A DNA stretch of 64,000 bases from Sycobia sp. Sy_11. Taxonomy: Eukaryota > Arthropoda > Insecta > Hymenoptera > Epichrysomallidae. Position numbers and translations under genes: made by a program. Below the pieces are notes generated by a model. It was given only the letters and a program-made list of their open reading frames with translations. It made no database searches and was not told the origin of the DNA. Each line of letters starts with the position of its first letter. Position 1 is the first letter of the stretch. Positions 1-11,544 of this stretch are shown here, in pieces. The stretch lies in assembly GCA_018907035.1 (NCBI GenBank), contig JACCIC010000048.1:3119501-3183500 (forward strand). Direction: 5' to 3'.

Positions 1-1683
1 CCGCGCAGATAGCCGAGATGTTAGTCGCGCAAGAATAAGGGCTTCGGTCTCTACTTCAAATATCGAATCCAAACGCGAACGTATTATAAATTTCATCTGA
101 TCGCGTGCCGCGCCAGCCGTACTGCCGCCTACTACAGTCAGCGGAACTTTTACTCTCTCTCTCTTTTAAGCCCCAGTAATTGAGCAGTTGCTTCGGTGAC
201 AAATGAACCTTCCGATCCTTGATCTAACAAAGCGCGCGCACGAGTTTCAGTACCGTTAGTACCCACTACAGTAATAACGGCCGTTGCCAGAATTACTTGA
301 TATTTGGGTATACGCGTATTTACGGTGTGCACGTTCACGCCAGCTGCCTCATTGTCCCCTAACAACCTTTTTTCTTGCGGAACATGTTCCGATGCAGATG
401 CGGACGATTGTAAACTTTTCTTTCCGTCGAAGTGTAAACGCGAATGATGTTTGTCTCGGCATTTACTACAGCGACCACTCGATGTACAATCCCGACAATT
501 ATGTTTACCAAAACAATTAAAGCACAATCGTAAATGTCGAATATCCGACCGGTGCTCAAATGCATTTTTCGCAATAAATACAGGACATCTAGAAAGGGCG
601 TGCAATGCTAAACACACCGGGCATCTAGAAACAATAGCTTTGTGAGATCGCGAGGCGCTAGCATGAAATATTTTACGCGATCCTGTAAACGTTTTATTAA
701 CGAAATTACTTCTCTTATCCGGTTTATTATCGGTGTTAATCATGCTTAGCGCGTGCGCTCGTTTTTCCAAAAAGGTAGCTAGTTCTACGAATGTGGAAAA
801 ACGATTGATTATTTCGGAATCATTATTATCGGATGACAAATTTATAATTGAAGCCTGATCCTTTGCGCTCAGTTCGGATTCCCAGAGTTTACGCGAATCG
901 GAGTCTAATCGCTATGCACTAACCAAACATCCCAGTGCTCGACAGGCATTTTTAAATTCTTTAACGCGCGCACGATTCGTTGAGATTCGTCGGCGAAGCT
1001 ACGTATTTCTCCCGCAGATGCTTTCTTTAAATATGGCAAATTGAGAAGCGCATTGATGTGATTCGCCACAGTTAACCGCGGATTGTAAAATCAACCTTTT
1101 AATGCGATCCACGTGGATATATAATTAGCGCTAGTGGTTGTAACATCTTAACCAAGTCTGCAGCAGGACCCATAAGACACGTTTTTAAATACTGCAACTT
1201 AGTCGCGTCATCTACACCCAGAGCCTTATGTACGAGCGACGTGAAGAAATCGCAAAAACTCTCCCAGTCCTCGTACTTTTCCGACAATGTTGGGAGATCA
1301 AGCTTCGGCAGCTTAGCTGTACGCGATGTCACACTCTGCCCGTCCGCGATAACCGATCCGCGAGGATTACCGTTATCTTGATTTTCATATTCAGCCAACA
1401 AGGCTAGCAAATAATCAAGAATGTCCTCATAGTTCATTTGTAACCGAGAGAAAAGTCCTTCTGTCACGTAACTATCCACTACTGCTCCGCTTTTCACGAG
1501 AATCTCCGCGTGAGATTTACGCGCTTCCGACCCACTCCGATTGATGGAATCAAGACATGCTTTAACAATATTTACATTCGATGAATCGCGTGATTTCTCG
1601 CGAATTCTTGAGTTCAACAGTACGATCTCCGAAAGATGCGCGTTTTGCGTGACTATTAATTTTCTTAATACAGCCGGCTTCAT
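1..1683 (-). pseudogene. BEL/Pao retrotransposon gag-protease (partial, frameshifted)
   Basis: Read on the minus strand from a start at 1683. The first ~185 residues match the Pao gag N-terminal domain (DUF1759), including the segment PKLDLPTLSEKYEDWESFCD. Gag continues in a second frame (about 1140-905, with motifs NPRLTVANHINALLNLPYLKK and EHWDVWLV, and one internal stop). It returns to the ORF at 839-150, which has a cysteine-rich knuckle (CFNCFGKHNC, CSKCRDKHH) and an aspartic-protease segment with ALLDQGSEGSFV (DUF1758-like). Homology resumes in yet another frame below ~160 (VPLTVVGG...ARDQ...FIIRSRLDS) and runs off the window. There are at least three frame changes and one nonsense codon, so the copy is dead. 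RT, RNase H and integrase would lie beyond the left edge. Family assignment is confident; exact frameshift positions are approximate. Confidence 0.85.
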
Positions 1684-2319
1684 CGCGGTAGTATTAGTTT
1701 TTTTCCCCTTTTTTTGTAAAACAGTAGATATTATTATTTATCAGACCGATAACTATGTTTTCCCTTTACGAACCGCGGATAATTCCAATTAATAGAATAT
1801 TACTATAATATCAAAGAATAACCAAAGAATAACAATCTTACCGCGGTTTCTGAAATATTCCGGATTTACTGGTGGACTGACGACACAAACAATTGACAAT
1901 TTATATATAACACACAAACATAGAACATACACAATGTTTCTTAAATCTATGGACGTATATTATGTTATTATGAAAATTTATATCAATCTTACAGAGTAAT
2001 ATTGCTGAATAAAAGAAAACAGGTAAAACAGTTAACCTGACTAATATAGAAACATTATAACTTTATGTCACCTGAACACGAAAATCCTTCCTCACCCGGG
2101 GCACCAAAAAATGTTGCTACATTTAATACTTAACAATGGTCATGATAGTAATGATAACAATAATACTAATAATAATAAGAATAATAAGAAAATAATAATA
2201 ATAATTATAATAGTAATAAAATAATCAGAATAAGAGTAATAATAATAATCGGAGAGGAGTTTCGTGGACAGGTGCAAGTAAGTTATATAAAATTAATTAG
2301 AAATATACGTTTATTTAAA
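1684..2319. other. Non-coding stretch upstream of the BEL/Pao gag; ATA-rich tract
   Basis: No coding signal. It presumably includes the leader or LTR remnant of the BEL/Pao copy, but I cannot delimit an LTR or primer-binding site. About 2135-2255 is an imperfect AATA/ATA microsatellite. Confidence 0.4.
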
Positions 2320-2335
2320 CTACGGGTATAAAAAA

Positions 2336-2356
2336 CCTCCTCTTGATGAGAGGAGG
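2336..2356 (-). other. 8-bp stem-loop at the end of the dispersed repeat (copy 1)
   Basis: On the minus strand CCTCCTCT pairs with AGAGGAGG around a 5-nt loop, flanked by T-runs. The homologous hairpin at 10209-10229 has a compensatory base-pair change. Confidence 0.6.
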
Positions 2357-2409
2357 AAAAAGCCTTCAAAATTACGAATTACTTACACTATAAATTCGCG
2401 CAGGTATAT

Positions 2410-2418
2410 CAATATATA

Positions 2419-2465
<47 letters not shown>
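2410..2465. repeat. (TA)n microsatellite
   Basis: Uninterrupted TA dinucleotide run. Confidence 0.95.
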
Positions 2466-2468
<3 letters not shown>

Positions 2469-3308
2469 GTGCGCCACACAATTAGCCGCGCCGTGAACAA
2501 TATAATGTTTTGGGGGGCTGATAAGGTCGATGGGGAAGGAGTGTTCCGCAGTACCTTCTGCTCCGCACCGTGACCCCAACGTCTCGGAAACAGGTTCAGC
2601 CCTTACCAACGACGGCGGCCACTGGGCACAAGGGCCGCCGGGAACACTCTCGAATAAATATAACAAAATGTACTCCCACAAGGCTAGATCCTTGCGCCGC
2701 TGATGCGCCAACTTAGTTCACACTACACGCAATACGTTCACAATACACTACACACATATAAACGAAATCTCGTTAATCACACACAACTACACTTAAACTA
2801 AACAATAGTAGTGGTATTACAGCATACAGAATTATACACTAATAATATACCGAGCCGAGTAAACTAAGTTACGTATAAAATGAAATATTTCCACGATACC
2901 GCACTTCGCATTACAGCTACACGAGTAAGGAAAACTACGAATAAGTCTGTAGAAAATACAAGCAAGAGCGAAAACAAAGCTTAGTCGACGGTCGAACAAG
3001 AAGTGTTTTTCCAGTTTTAGTTGCTTATACTTTAGACCCTCACAGGCTGGTGAGGGGCGGGGGATCAACCTGGATTGCGGCACTAGAACACGCCTGCGTA
3101 TTGGCGGCGCAAGCTACGCCTCATTCGGGCCATGGAGCGCAGGGAGTCTACACGTGCCGTCCATATGCATCACAAATCATAGTTTCTACCGGTCATAAGA
3201 TTTTTCGCTGGCCACATTTAACGATATACAATTTTATTGCATCATACTGCATCACATAGGGCCGAAACAAATACCAGCAAGCCGAAACACTAGTCTATTA
3301 CTGTCGTT

Positions 3309-3310
<2 letters not shown>

Positions 3311-3379
<69 letters not shown>
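3311..3379. repeat. (TA)n microsatellite
   Basis: Long pure TA run. 3040-3160 beside it is a small GC-rich patch with no recognisable gene. Confidence 0.95.
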
Positions 3380-3380
<1 letters not shown>

Positions 3381-3477
3381 GAGGTCAGACAGTACTGCGA
3401 CAACAACACAACGACACAAGTAATGCGAACAAAATTAAAACCGAGTATATTTAAAAATTAAGGTACTTTGGATCTGC

Positions 3478-3675
3478 TCATTCTCCGCGCCTCGTCTTTG
3501 ACGCTATCACGAATTTTTTAAAATCGGCATGCCACCGAAGCACCTGACTATGATTTAGGGCATCACTACCATAAACTTGAAGCACTTTTTCATAAGTTCC
3601 TGTCGTGGATTCGCTGAATTTCGTACAAAATTTTATCGTGCATCGTTGCTCTAAACTTTTCTGTTCCATTTTCAC
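3478..3675 (-). pseudogene. mariner transposase N-terminal fragment (HTH_48)
   Basis: The 65-residue minus-strand ORF reads EQRCTIKFCTKFSESTTGTYEKVLQVYGSDALNHSQVLRWHADFK, split here as EQRCTIKFCTKFSES and ALNHSQVLRWHADFK. This is the first helix-turn-helix of mariner-family transposases (the GVQW3/HTH_48 type), which binds the terminal inverted repeats. The second helix-turn-helix and the D,D34D catalytic domain are missing, so it is a truncated relic. No TIR pair was found around it. Confidence 0.75.
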
Positions 3676-3875
3676 GACATGCGCTACTCACGCGTTGTTA
3701 CAAAACACTAAACAGCTGACGAAGAAATGATCGCACAAGGGTCGTGAAGGTCTCAATCGAGAGAGTAGGGATCTACTATTACAGTGGCGGAGTTACAGGT
3801 GCGCACTGGTACCACAGGCCGAGAAATAAAATCGGTCACATTACTTAATTGTCTGAGCTCGTATGTGTATATATC

Positions 3876-3878
<3 letters not shown>

Positions 3879-3924
<46 letters not shown>
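3879..3924. repeat. (TA)n microsatellite
   Basis: Pure TA run. Confidence 0.95.
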
Positions 3925-3926
<2 letters not shown>

Positions 3927-4699
3927 GGGATTCTGCTTCCTATCGATTCACGCGTTAAAGGAAACAAAATTTCGCTTGATTAAATTTCCCGAATAGAGCG
4001 CGCGAATTGGGCCGGCATTCAAGGCGAACGCTTGCGCGCGCGTACAGAAGTCGTAAAAGACTTCTCTCTGTAATCTTAAAATGAATTGGCGAAGCTGCAT
4101 GAATCTACTATGAAAATGATGTAGCTGTATATAGAAGGGGAGGGGGTAATGCAATCGGCGTTCGTTTATTTCGACGTTATAGTAAGAGAAGAGTGGAAAA
4201 AAATATTTAAGTCAAAATTGATTTTGTTGAAATTAGTTGCAGTTTACAATAAATATTGAAAATATGACTGATCGAACTGTAGACGAACAAAATAACTAAG
4301 TTTTGATTTGTAAAAAAATTTAAAATTTATATTCTGTGCAATTTTTAAGTTTCTTTTTTGAAACCTTTCTTAAAAGATAAATCCCAATCATAAAAATATA
4401 ATACAATACAGATAATTACATAATTTCTATTTATTCTATATATTCTACAAATAATTAATAATTATATAATTTACACGTTCCGATCGCGCTGGCCTCTTAT
4501 TCAATAGTTTTCTCAAATAAATTTTCATAAACGTAGAAATGAATAATTCGTTTGAAATTGTATTTGCTAAAAATTTTTTAAACAATTTTTACCCTTTCGA
4601 TTAATTCGGATTCTTGAAAAGTAATAGTAAAATTCAATTGTTAAAATACTTTAATTGTACTTTTGTTGACTACTTATATATAAATGAATAAATTTTTTT

Positions 4700-5915
4700 T
4701 TCACTGGTCTTACAGTAGATGTAATAATAATAAAGTGAAACTTAATTGATATAGAAAGCCTACTTGGTCAGGTAGGTTTTTAGAGTTTAATTCACACCAC
4801 CAATTCGGAAACAAAATTAGAGCATTGAGGGGTGTCATTGACAGAGCAATAAAATTATTACATAAAGATTTTAGACAAAATAATTTACAGATAGTAAGAG
4901 AAACTTTCATTAATAATGGTTATCCAATTTAATTTATTAATAGATTAATTGCTGAGTGATTGTTTGACATTTATAATACCGACAATAGACATAATGCACG
5001 AGTTGATGTTAACAGAGGCAAAATTATTGTCTTACCATACGTTAGAGGATTATCTGAAAGAATTAAAAGAAATTTTCGGAAATATAACATTCAAATTTTC
5101 TTTAAAAACAGCAATGATTTAAGTAAGTTGTTTAATAATTGCAAAGATGGAGATGATTTATGTTTAGAATTAGGAGTTGTTGACAAAATTAATTGTATGG
5201 ATTGTAATAAATACTATATTGGACAAACAGGTAGATATTTAAAAAAGAAAATTTATGAACATAAATATAGTTTGTGTAGCTCACATATTACTTCTGGTTG
5301 AAAAAAACATTGTTTAAAGTTTTTGCATTCTTTTGATTCTATGAATGTGGATATTTTGGAGCATGGTACTAATAATAAGTATAAAAGGGAGAGTCTTGAA
5401 AGTATTCACATTTCCAAGAATTAAAATAATGTGAATTTAATGTTAGAGTCTAGTAAATTAGATAAGATTTATCATTCCTTATTAAATTGTTGGTTTTGAA
5501 CATTTTGTGTAGAGGGGGATTTTATATTTAATTTACTAAATTTGATAGTGGGGATAGGGTATATATAGATTAGAATATAAGGTTTAGTTTAGTCCCTGAT
5601 GAGAAGCCGTAGTGAGCTCGAAACGTTGGATAACCTCATTCATTCTTCAATTAGGTAAGAGTAGTGGGGATAGTCAGATTGAACTTTACTAACAAAAGTT
5701 TTTTCAGCTAATATTTTATTTTCAGATTAGTCTACGGAGTTGACTGTATACAAGAACAGTCTGACTATCATTATAATTTTTATTTTCTATTTTTATTTTT
5801 ATTATTTTTGTGTATTGGTGTATTAATGTTAATGTAGATATATATTGATATTGTTACGTATTGTTTTCGATTGATTTGATTTGACTGTAAGAGCAATGAA
5901 AAAAAAATATTTATC
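4700..5915 (+). pseudogene. Penelope-like element: RT C-terminus, GIY-YIG endonuclease and 3' terminal region
   Basis: Translation in one frame from about 4735 gives YRKPTWSGRFLEFNSHH, ALRGVIDRAIKLL and NNGYP, the C-terminal part of a Penelope-type reverse transcriptase. From about 4960 comes VLPYVRGLSERIKRNFRKY, then CMDCNKYYIGQTGR and KKKIYEHK, the GIY-YIG endonuclease used by Penelope-like elements. In-frame stops occur before YRKP (TGG to TGA), after NGYPI, before LFDIYN, after SHITSG and near 5424, so the protein is dead. Downstream, 5530-5915 is a terminal region shared with the palindrome at 55.26-55.94 kb, including a hammerhead motif and a TTGACTGTAAGAGCAAT terminus followed by an A-run. 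The 5' part of the element is missing. Confidence 0.85.
5593..5630 (+). ncRNA. Hammerhead ribozyme motif of a Penelope-like element
   Basis: The conserved core order is present: TCC (stem I), CTGATGA (5596-5602), a short stem II closed by GCTC, GAAA (5620-5623), then CGTT and GGA (stem I partner). The GGA/TCC arms can pair. AACGTT around the expected cleavage site is self-complementary, as expected for hammerheads with a minimal stem III that work as dimers. Hammerheads are known in the terminal repeats of Penelope-like elements. Stem II needs one bulged purine. Self-cleavage is inferred, not shown. Confidence 0.65.
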
Positions 5916-6779
5916 AATTGTTAAAATTACAAAAAATGCAATTTCGACATTGCTTCACTTGATCTAATTTAAATAGAAGATGGTTTACCATAAATTCAGG
6001 CCCTCAAAATTCAAATCTATAAGCCAACAATGGAATTTTTCCTTTTAACAAAAAGAAAACTAATCTACATATGTGGGAAGTGTAACTCATCGAGTAATAT
6101 TCATTATAAAACTTTCATATATGATTCTTTTTATATTGAAACATTTTTAAAAAGTATACTAAACGTAAGTTAACAATTTCTATGATAAGTGATTAAATAT
6201 ACGAGGGAGATCAAATTATTGTAATTTTTATATAGTAAATCCTTGAAGTAACAGAAGTGTTCGAGATATTTCGCGTATGAAATTAAAATTATCTGATTTC
6301 CATAGAAATACAGTCATCTGAAAAATATCTAATGGTAGCTTATGTTATGATTTGTACCAATTACTGGAAGATATCTCCTTTTTTATAATATTCAATCAAT
6401 GTTTTTAGATATGGATAATAATTTTTGATAAAATAAGTATTTTTATTGAATTTTTGTCAGTAAGTAATTTTATTTCTAGTAAGTATATTGGAACATATAG
6501 GTTAAGATAAGCATACAAAATATAATGTAAAAAGAAATTATTCCATTTTTTATTATGCAATTTCATTTTAAATTTAATAATCTTTGATTCGTCGGTTGCC
6601 TACTATATTAAGCAATAGGTAGGTCGCGACTAATAATAAATAAGTCGCAAGGACCTGGTTTGCGTCACAGACAGTGCTTGCATTCATATAACGTTATCTC
6701 TCCAAACTTTTATTAAATTGTTCTCATCTGCACATTCATTAATATAGCATTCCAGTTAATTGATTTTACTTTCCATTGT

Positions 6780-6784
<5 letters not shown>

Positions 6785-6828
<44 letters not shown>
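6785..6828. repeat. (CT)n microsatellite
   Basis: Pure CT run. Confidence 0.95.
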
Positions 6829-6831
<3 letters not shown>

Positions 6832-7194
6832 TCTACACTTATCACAATGAGTATATTTTTAGCTTTATGCAAAGAAAAATAGAATATTAAACTTCAATAT
6901 TTCAACTTAAACTAAATAACAGACTCGACATTTTATTGAAAAGTAAGATAAATATGTCAATATAGCTTTTTTTTAATAAAGTTGCAAAATAATGATCTCT
7001 ATAAAACGATTTCTGAAACTATTTTATTTGTTATTGTTAATATCGCAGATGAACATTCTATAAAAATTCTATAAAAATCTTTGAAAACAATATTTTTTAT
7101 GTTAAATCAGATAGTCATAATCGAATAACATTCATACATTTTTATCTCTTATTTTCGATTCGTATATAAAGAATTACCTTTTTATTATTTTACG

Positions 7195-7198
<4 letters not shown>

Positions 7199-7256
<58 letters not shown>
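7199..7256. repeat. (TA)n microsatellite
   Basis: Pure TA run. Confidence 0.95.
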
Positions 7257-7259
<3 letters not shown>

Positions 7260-8272
7260 TAGTAATATATTCGCTGAATTTACTACATTACTGCGTTATC
7301 TTTATCTCTTTATTTAAATCGTATATTATACTTCGGTAAAATAAACATTCAATATCTGATAAGTTTAAAAACACTCACTTAAAATCCTTTAATAAATAAT
7401 TAATCTGCGATTATATTATATGGTTTTAAAGACATGTTGAAAATATTTTTAAAAGAAAGAGCTATCTCGTTAAAAAATTATTAAAAAATCCATGAAATTC
7501 GAAAAATTTTAATTATGCACGGTATTCAATAATTTTATTCATAATCGATTATTTTTATTTATTCTATTAAAAAATAAATTCATTTGCTTCCAAGTCGTGT
7601 TCTACAGATGATAGGATTAATCGATATTCCCGAAACTGATCGATTTTACGACTTCCAGTTGAAATTTGGAACAAAATTACATTATAAGAACTATTTTCTG
7701 AACTTCCATTTACTTCAAAAGTTACAATATCAAAACAGCGAAGATGAAGTTTGTTTTAATTTTCTCGACAATCCACTTTTGCATAAAATTTTGACCCATT
7801 GAAATGCATGCATTGATCTGCTACACTTAAAAAGAATGATCTGACGAAAAGATAAAAGTATAAACTATTCATCATAGATATAGGTTAACAAGATGTCTTT
7901 CAGAAGCATGGATGAAATTCAGTCAACTATACTTTTTCTGCTTTTAAAAATTCTGTGAATACAGATTGGAAAGGAATCTTAATCATTTTTTTATAGATTG
8001 CTGCATTTATATTTTTTAAATTCATGATAATATAATTAAATAAGTTAAAATTAGACGATCCGGGCATCCAGAACTCGTAGTTGGCATATATAGATAATTC
8101 AGTGTATAATTAATTTCAATTTTTGCAGAAGACCAAAATGAATCATTAAAAGAATTTTAATTGCTTACTGTTTTTTTAGCAATTAATTTATACTTATGTA
8201 GAAGTGAAGTATTAATTACACAATGAACAATTTTTCCACATGTCCAAAGCTTTATTTCGAAAGTATGCATAT

Positions 8273-8276
<4 letters not shown>

Positions 8277-8331
<55 letters not shown>
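8277..8331. repeat. (TA)n microsatellite
   Basis: Pure TA run. Confidence 0.95.
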
Positions 8332-8335
<4 letters not shown>

Positions 8336-9302
8336 CTTTTGAATCTAAACAATGCTCTAAATTTAGAGTTCCAACAAAATTATAAAAAATATTGAGAATT
8401 TCAGGAAAACTTAAAAAAGAAATTTTATATCACTTTGTTTAGTATATCTAATTTTTGTTATGGAAGTAAATCTGTCTTGTTGTGTATATCAGCAGTAAAG
8501 TATAATTTATATATATAATTAAGCATACACATTCGTCATAATTCTTAAACAATGTTGGTTTATCAAAATTTATCATGGCGCCAAAATCTTCCGATAATAC
8601 GTAAGAAATACTGAAAAATGGTATATAGCTCATCATCAGAAAATTATACTACATTCGGAGAAATCGATTTATTTAAATTTGTTCAGATATTTATACATAT
8701 ATGAGCAAATCTAGAAAATTTAATTTTTGGCCAGCAGAAAAATTTTTTTTAAAGCGCAATCTGGTTAAAATTTTTTCCTTCAATTTACAACTTTGCATTA
8801 TTTGTAGGCAATAGGGCTCTTTATTATTCACAAATTTATTTTTTATTTAAAAAAATTTTTTTTATATAATACCAATATTTTTTTAAACTATAATCTTCAA
8901 GCAAACAGCTGAATAAAGAAGATATATAATTATTTGTTATCAAAGATATTCCTGCAGAGGAGAAAGCCTCTTTGTCAAATATCAAAACGTAGCCACTAAT
9001 AGCCAATAACTTAGTTTCGCAATGGAAAAAATTCACTGATTATTCATCGGTTTGCCTCAAGACTATAATTTATAATTTATAAATTACAAGAGTGAATTAT
9101 GGAATATAATAAACTATTATTACTATTAAATAAAAATTCCATACTCCGTCAAAAAGTTAATTCAGTTCGGCTCCAAGCAATGGAAACTATTTCATATAAA
9201 AAATCAATGAAAAGGGCATATTAAAAAATATTTTGCGAGGATAGAAATAAATATTCATTTTATTAGTAGTGATATAACATTTTTGTTCGATTTGGAGAGT
9301 AT

Positions 9303-9304
<2 letters not shown>

Positions 9305-9371
<67 letters not shown>

Positions 9372-9382
9372 AAGAGAGAGAG

Positions 9383-9432
<50 letters not shown>

Positions 9433-9460
9433 AGAGTGAGAGTGAGAGAGAGAGAGTGGA
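9305..9460. repeat. (GA)n microsatellite, interrupted
   Basis: About 150 bp of GA repeat with scattered AAAG and GTGA interruptions. The Arg-Glu and Ser-Leu ORFs over it are artefacts of the repeat. Confidence 0.95.
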
Positions 9461-9839
9461 TGTATTCGCACTACATGGTCAGTCATCCGAAACCGTAATA
9501 TAAATAAAAATGAAGGCCTCATCCCTAGAAATATACACGGGCAAGACGATGAACACGTGCACTTTATTGCTTAGGGTTCCAGCGAGATCCCTCTAGTAAA
9601 TCGTATCTATGTGTCCAGGTAGTGCCCCGCCCCGTCTCTTGTTTTTCTAATAAACTAGCCGCCCGACAACGAAGGAGCTCCTACGTATATGAATATATTC
9701 ATTCTGCGTTCGACACTGTTCCGGGCAAGTTGTCTCGAGCTTTGAGACTTGTCATATGATTGTTTCATGTTAATTAATTGTGACTTTTCTTGTTTGGTGA
9801 TCGATTCCGTTAATACTGTAATTTGAAAGTGTTGTGTGT

Positions 9840-10250
9840 AATTAGCGTGTAAGGAATTAGGCGCATCAGCGGGACAAGACACAGGGTCTTGTGGAGATCT
9901 AGCTCCGAGGGTGTTCCCGGTGGCACTCGTGCCCAGTGGCTGCCGTCTGTGGTCAGGGCTGATCCCGTCCCCAAGACGTTGGGACCACGGCGCAGAGCAG
10001 GAGGTATTTCGCGGAACATCCTTCCCCCTTTGGACCTCACCCGATTAATGTGCGCTGGAGTACTCCACGGTAAATTAGTATGTATACAAAAGAGCTCGGT
10101 GTACATGTTGCGTGAGATGTAATTGTCGTGTGTATGGATATGTGTGAATTATCGAAGTGCTATCGTATTTAAATTACTTATCGTAAATCGTAGTCAGAAA
10201 GGCTTTTTCCTCCACTTACTGAGTGGAGGTTTTTATGCCTCGCGGTAAAT
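9840..10250 (+). repeat. Dispersed repeat, copy 2, with terminal hairpin
   Basis: Plus-strand counterpart of 2320-2720. It shares GGCGCATCAGCGG near 9859, the GGTGGCACTCGTGCCCAGTGGC block and a conceptual GVPGGTRAQWLPSVVRADPV. It ends with AAGGCTTTTTCCTCC and a stem-loop at 10209-10229. The translated similarity may only reflect nucleotide homology, because no long ORF is kept in both copies. Similarity to a protein family is not recognised. Confidence 0.65.
10209..10229 (+). other. 8-bp stem-loop at the end of the dispersed repeat (copy 2)
   Basis: CCTCCACT pairs with AGTGGAGG around TACTG. Relative to copy 1, a T-A pair became an A-T pair, so the stem is kept. Confidence 0.6.
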
Positions 10251-10479
10251 AAATAAATGTTATAAAGAATAAGCATTGCCTACGTCTTTATTATACCCAT
10301 CCTCAAACACCCATTTTCTTAAAATACTCACCTTTTATTTAATGTCAACAATTTTATTAATCTAACAAATTATTTTTAAGGTATAATAAAAATTTATTTC
10401 GTTTGAATTTTTCTAATAAGTAAGAATACTACTATTAAGTGAATAAAATATTATTAAATTTTTATTTTTGTATTAAAAA

Positions 10480-10516
<37 letters not shown>

Positions 10517-10561
10517 TTTTTATTTTTTTTTTTTCGGAGTCTGTGAATGCTGTTTATGCAT

Positions 10562-10609
10562 CTCCGGTGGTCGTTCAGCAAGAATGGTCCTGAAAAACGA
10601 CCACCGGAG
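10562..10609 (-). other. Perfect 14-bp hairpin in the LINE-A 3' UTR
   Basis: CTCCGGTGGTCGTT and AACGACCACCGGAG flank a 20-nt loop. The related LINE-B 3' UTR does not keep the pairing, so this may be fortuitous or lineage-specific. Confidence 0.55.
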
Positions 10610-10803
10610 TATATGCGACTCGACAGAAAACCCATGTCACTACGCACTAAACACATATCTCCCTGTTGCACCGACACCAGCCCGGAACTGTTATACACAT
10701 TACTTCAGCCTGGGCGGCAGTCCTTGCGTGGTCATTTCACGTTCATATCTTTCATTCCAGATTCTCATGCATACTCGATATTACATTCACTCTTCATAGA
10801 CTT

Positions 10804-11544
10804 TCAATCGTCCAAACATCCATCTGCTCTTTTGTTCTGAAGCACATTCATAACGTATTTTGCGATCAACCGCCAGCTGTCCGCGTCCGTCATCATAATT
10901 TTCGTCACGTTTTCTGGCGCGATCACTCCTGTCCTCGTCTGTAACTCTAGTCGTGGCTCAGTCCAATGTTCGCACACAAAAAATGTGTGCTCCGCATCGT
11001 CCCAAGCCCATCCGCAGTCCTTGCATTCTGAAGAGGCGACCCTCTTCATCTTGCAGAGGTACTTACGGAAGTATCCGTGTCCGGACAGAAATTGGGTAAG
11101 GTAGAAGTTCACCTCTTCGTATTTCCTCTCTTTCCACGGACCGATTTCGGGTATTAGTCTTTTCGTCCACTGTCCTCTTTCGTCCGTCGTCCACCGTCTC
11201 TGCCATGCCTCGATGGTCTTCGTCCGTTCTTCAGTCACAGCGTCTTCCCTTCCAACGTTCAAGCTCCGCTCATAAATTCGCTTCCGTTCGGTCGCAAGCA
11301 GATCGACGGGAATGACCCCAGCAATCACGAAAACGGCGCTCTCAGATACGGTACGATACGCGCACGCGATTCTTAACGCGCCCACCCTTTGTACGCTTTT
11401 CATGGCGTTCGCGCGTTTCCTGATATTCATCGCGTCGGCCCAAACCTCCATATTGCAGTTCATATTGCATTGGAGTATCGTCGTCGTCATTGTGTGACTG
11501 TCTTTGTCTTCTGTTCTGTGAGTGCTATCCTGAACGCGGCACAC
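10804..11544 (-). pseudogene. LINE-A ORF2 remnant: first residues fused to the C-terminal domain
   Basis: The ORF2 start gives TILQCNMN, the opening of the AP endonuclease. It jumps near 11450-11462 directly into EVWADAMNIRKRANAMKSV, which in relatives (LINE-C, LINE-D) lies after the RT. The rest is the C-terminal region with a zinc-binding CKDCGWAWDDAEHTFFVC and ends at CLDD. The deletion is in frame, so one 246-residue ORF survives, but it has no endonuclease or RT active site and cannot support retrotransposition. LINE-B keeps the missing middle. Confidence 0.85.

Larger units (their letters stand above)
2320..2720 (-). repeat. Dispersed repeat, copy 1, with terminal hairpin
   Basis: On the minus strand this shares extended similarity with 9840-10250 on the plus strand. 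In conceptual translation, SVPGGPCAQWPPSLVRAEPV here matches GVPGGTRAQWLPSVVRADPV there. It starts near a shared GGCGCATCAGCGG and ends with a shared AAGGCTTTTTCCTCC leading into a stem-loop (2336-2356). A (TA)n tract (2410-2465) is inserted in or has expanded inside this copy. The common 3' stem-loop suggests a retroposon 3' end or other non-autonomous element; the family is not recognised. Confidence 0.65.
5916..9300. other. AT-rich stretch without recognisable genes
   Basis: Contains (CT)n at 6785-6828, (TA)n at 7199-7256 and 8277-8331, and several short ORFs I cannot assign. These include a 72-residue plus ORF at 7584-7802, a 62-residue minus ORF at 8448-8636 and a 66-residue minus ORF at 8836-9036. 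No family motif is convincing in any of them. Confidence 0.6.

Noticed and set aside
8836..9036. Possible C-terminal exon of a chemoreceptor
   Set aside because: The hydrophobic pattern is vaguely like insect gustatory receptors, but the diagnostic TYxxxxxQF motif is absent and there is no supporting exon.
9187..9522. Ser/Leu- and Arg/Glu-rich ORFs
   Set aside because: They translate a (GA)n/(CT)n microsatellite.
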